Origin: JBGRQB01 sp041725875
GTDB taxonomy: Bacteria; Bacteroidota; Ignavibacteria; Ignavibacteriales; Melioribacteraceae
Reading direction: 5' to 3'
DNA length: 15,915 nucleotides
Assembly (NCBI GenBank): GCA_041725875.1
Contig: JBGRQB010000095.1
Location: 1-15,915, forward strand
The position numbers were made by a program, and so were the translations under genes. The notes under the pieces were generated by a model, which worked only from the letters and a program-made list of their open reading frames with translations, searched no databases and was not told where the DNA came from. Shown piece by piece: positions 15,244-15,915 of this stretch (within the stretch, counting starts at the first letter, position 1; every line of letters begins with the position of its first letter).

Positions 15244-15805
15244 TTTTTTTCCATTTTATTGCTTCAATTCCTCTGTAAGCATATCCAATTACAGAGGCAA
15301 AACTCATTAATATACTTAAATAAAGTAGAATGTTGTATATAGAAGGAACAGCATCTGCACCTAAAATTACACCTATAATAAAGAAACCGATACTTACAAC
15401 AGCAGCTTTACCAAGTATATTGGAAGGCAGTACAAATCCTATTTTTTTTGTTACAAAAATTCCGCCTGTAAAAATTATGACATCTCTCAATACTATTATA
15501 TAAAAATAGTAATCGGGAATGTGACCGGCAAAATAGAGCTTAAAAACTATAAGAATGATACACAGCTTATCAGCAAGCGGATCAATAATTTTTCCAAACT
15601 CTGAAATCTGGTCAAGTTTCCGGGCAAGATATCCGTCGAGAACATCTGTAATATAAGCCAGAATACACATCCCGAACGCCATTAATCTGTATGAGTAAGA
15701 TACTTCAAACTTATCCACAAAAATAAAGAGCGGAAAAGCAAGAAATACTCTTAGCAGACTAATATAGTTCGAAACGGTATTTATGTCTTTAAATTTGTAC
15801 TGCAT
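15221..15805 (-). CDS. pgsA: CDP-diacylglycerol--glycerol-3-phosphate 3-phosphatidyltransferase
   Basis: This is a 194-residue integral membrane enzyme of the CDP-alcohol phosphatidyltransferase family. The catalytic motif is complete: D54..D57-G58-x2-A61-R62-x8-G71-x3-D75-x3-D79 (DVLDGYLARK...GKIIDPLAD). The rest is hydrophobic, with about five to six spans. The N-terminal INTVSNYISLLRVFLAFPLF resembles PgsA (usually PNxLTxxRxxxxP), which makes phosphatidylglycerol phosphate for phosphatidylglycerol synthesis. Other family members (for example cardiolipin synthase of CDP-alcohol type) remain possible, but length and motif favour PgsA. Its ATG shares a base with the purF stop (TAATG), and its end overlaps ftsY. 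Confidence 0.87.
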   Translation of the reverse strand: MQYKFKDINTVSNYISLLRVFLAFPLFIFVDKFEVSYSYRLMAFGMCILAYITDVLDGYLARKLDQISEFGKIIDPLADKLCIILIVFKLYFAGHIPDYYFYIIVLRDVIIFTGGIFVTKKIGFVLPSNILGKAAVVSIGFFIIGVILGADAVPSIYNILLYLSILMSFASVIGYAYRGIEAIKWKKNETIQES

Positions 15806-15915
15806 TATTTATCATATTCTTCTTTAACAAAGTTTGTGTCTATAGGAACAGGATATTTTCCTGAGAAACAGGAGGTACAAAAATCTGATTTGTCATGATC
15901 CACCATTGCTTCAAG
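15805..15915 (-). CDS. purF: Amidophosphoribosyltransferase, C-terminal end (partial)
   Basis: Only the last 36 codons and the stop are in the window; the gene continues past the right edge. The tail reads DFCTSCFSGKYPVP, typical of the end of PurF, which transfers ammonia from glutamine to PRPP in the first committed step of purine synthesis. The CTSC pair corresponds to the last two cysteine ligands of the [4Fe-4S] cluster in Bacillus-type PurF, so this is likely the iron-sulfur form. The preceding AMVDHDKSD also fits. Identification relies on a short segment but the motif is distinctive. Confidence 0.85.
   Translation of the reverse strand, partial: LEAMVDHDKSDFCTSCFSGKYPVPIDTNFVKEEYDK

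Overview
All genes in this AT-rich window lie on the minus strand, so the window is read from right to left. One product carries a C-terminal type IX secretion (T9SS) sorting domain with the motif LEQNYPNPFNP, and one lipoprotein has a Bacteroidota-type CSDDD surface-export signal. Receptors with a carboxypeptidase-like regulatory domain are also present. Together these point to the Bacteroidota/Chlorobiota superphylum, most likely an Ignavibacteria-like lineage. This is an inference from motifs, not a database match.

The right end (15915 to about 14040) is a tightly packed housekeeping block: the 3' end of purF, then pgsA (phosphatidylglycerophosphate synthase), ftsY (signal recognition particle receptor) and a 66-residue single-span membrane protein. 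Reading frames overlap or nearly touch, and the block ends in a clear rho-independent terminator at about 14011-14038. About 250 bases of promoter-like DNA follow. They contain a perfect 7-1-7 palindrome, TTTTTAG-T-CTAAAAA, and a second copy of its TTTTTAGTCT half close to the next gene.

The rest (13759 to the left edge) looks like one nine-gene operon for heme (iron-porphyrin) acquisition, related to hmuYRSTUV of Porphyromonas. In order of transcription it encodes: a 114-residue Cys/His-containing protein; a TonB-dependent heme receptor (HmuR-like 1); a HmuY-like hemophore with a T9SS sorting domain; a second receptor (HmuR-like 2); a second HmuY-like protein, made as a lipoprotein; a PepSY-type four-span membrane protein with an Asp-box ectodomain; a polytopic HmuT-like protein; a MotA/TolQ/ExbB-family proton-channel protein (HmuU); a DUF2149 protein that resembles ExbD around a transmembrane Asp25 (HmuV); and a very large membrane-anchored CobN/ChlH-family chelatase-like protein (HmuS), cut by the left edge after 1454 residues. 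The nine-gene count takes the 114-residue gene as a leader.

Proposed teamwork (inference): the two hemophores, one secreted and one lipid-anchored, capture heme and hand it to their adjacent receptors. Heme enters the periplasm, where the anchored HmuS may remove the iron. The PepSY protein is a candidate electron supplier, and HmuU/HmuV a candidate proton-driven motor. The unusual points are the duplicated receptor-hemophore pair, with differences in candidate heme ligands, the T9SS-fused HmuY, and a chelatase-family enzyme that appears to face the periplasm beside its own ExbB/ExbD-like pair. No mobile element, CRISPR array, tRNA or rRNA was seen.
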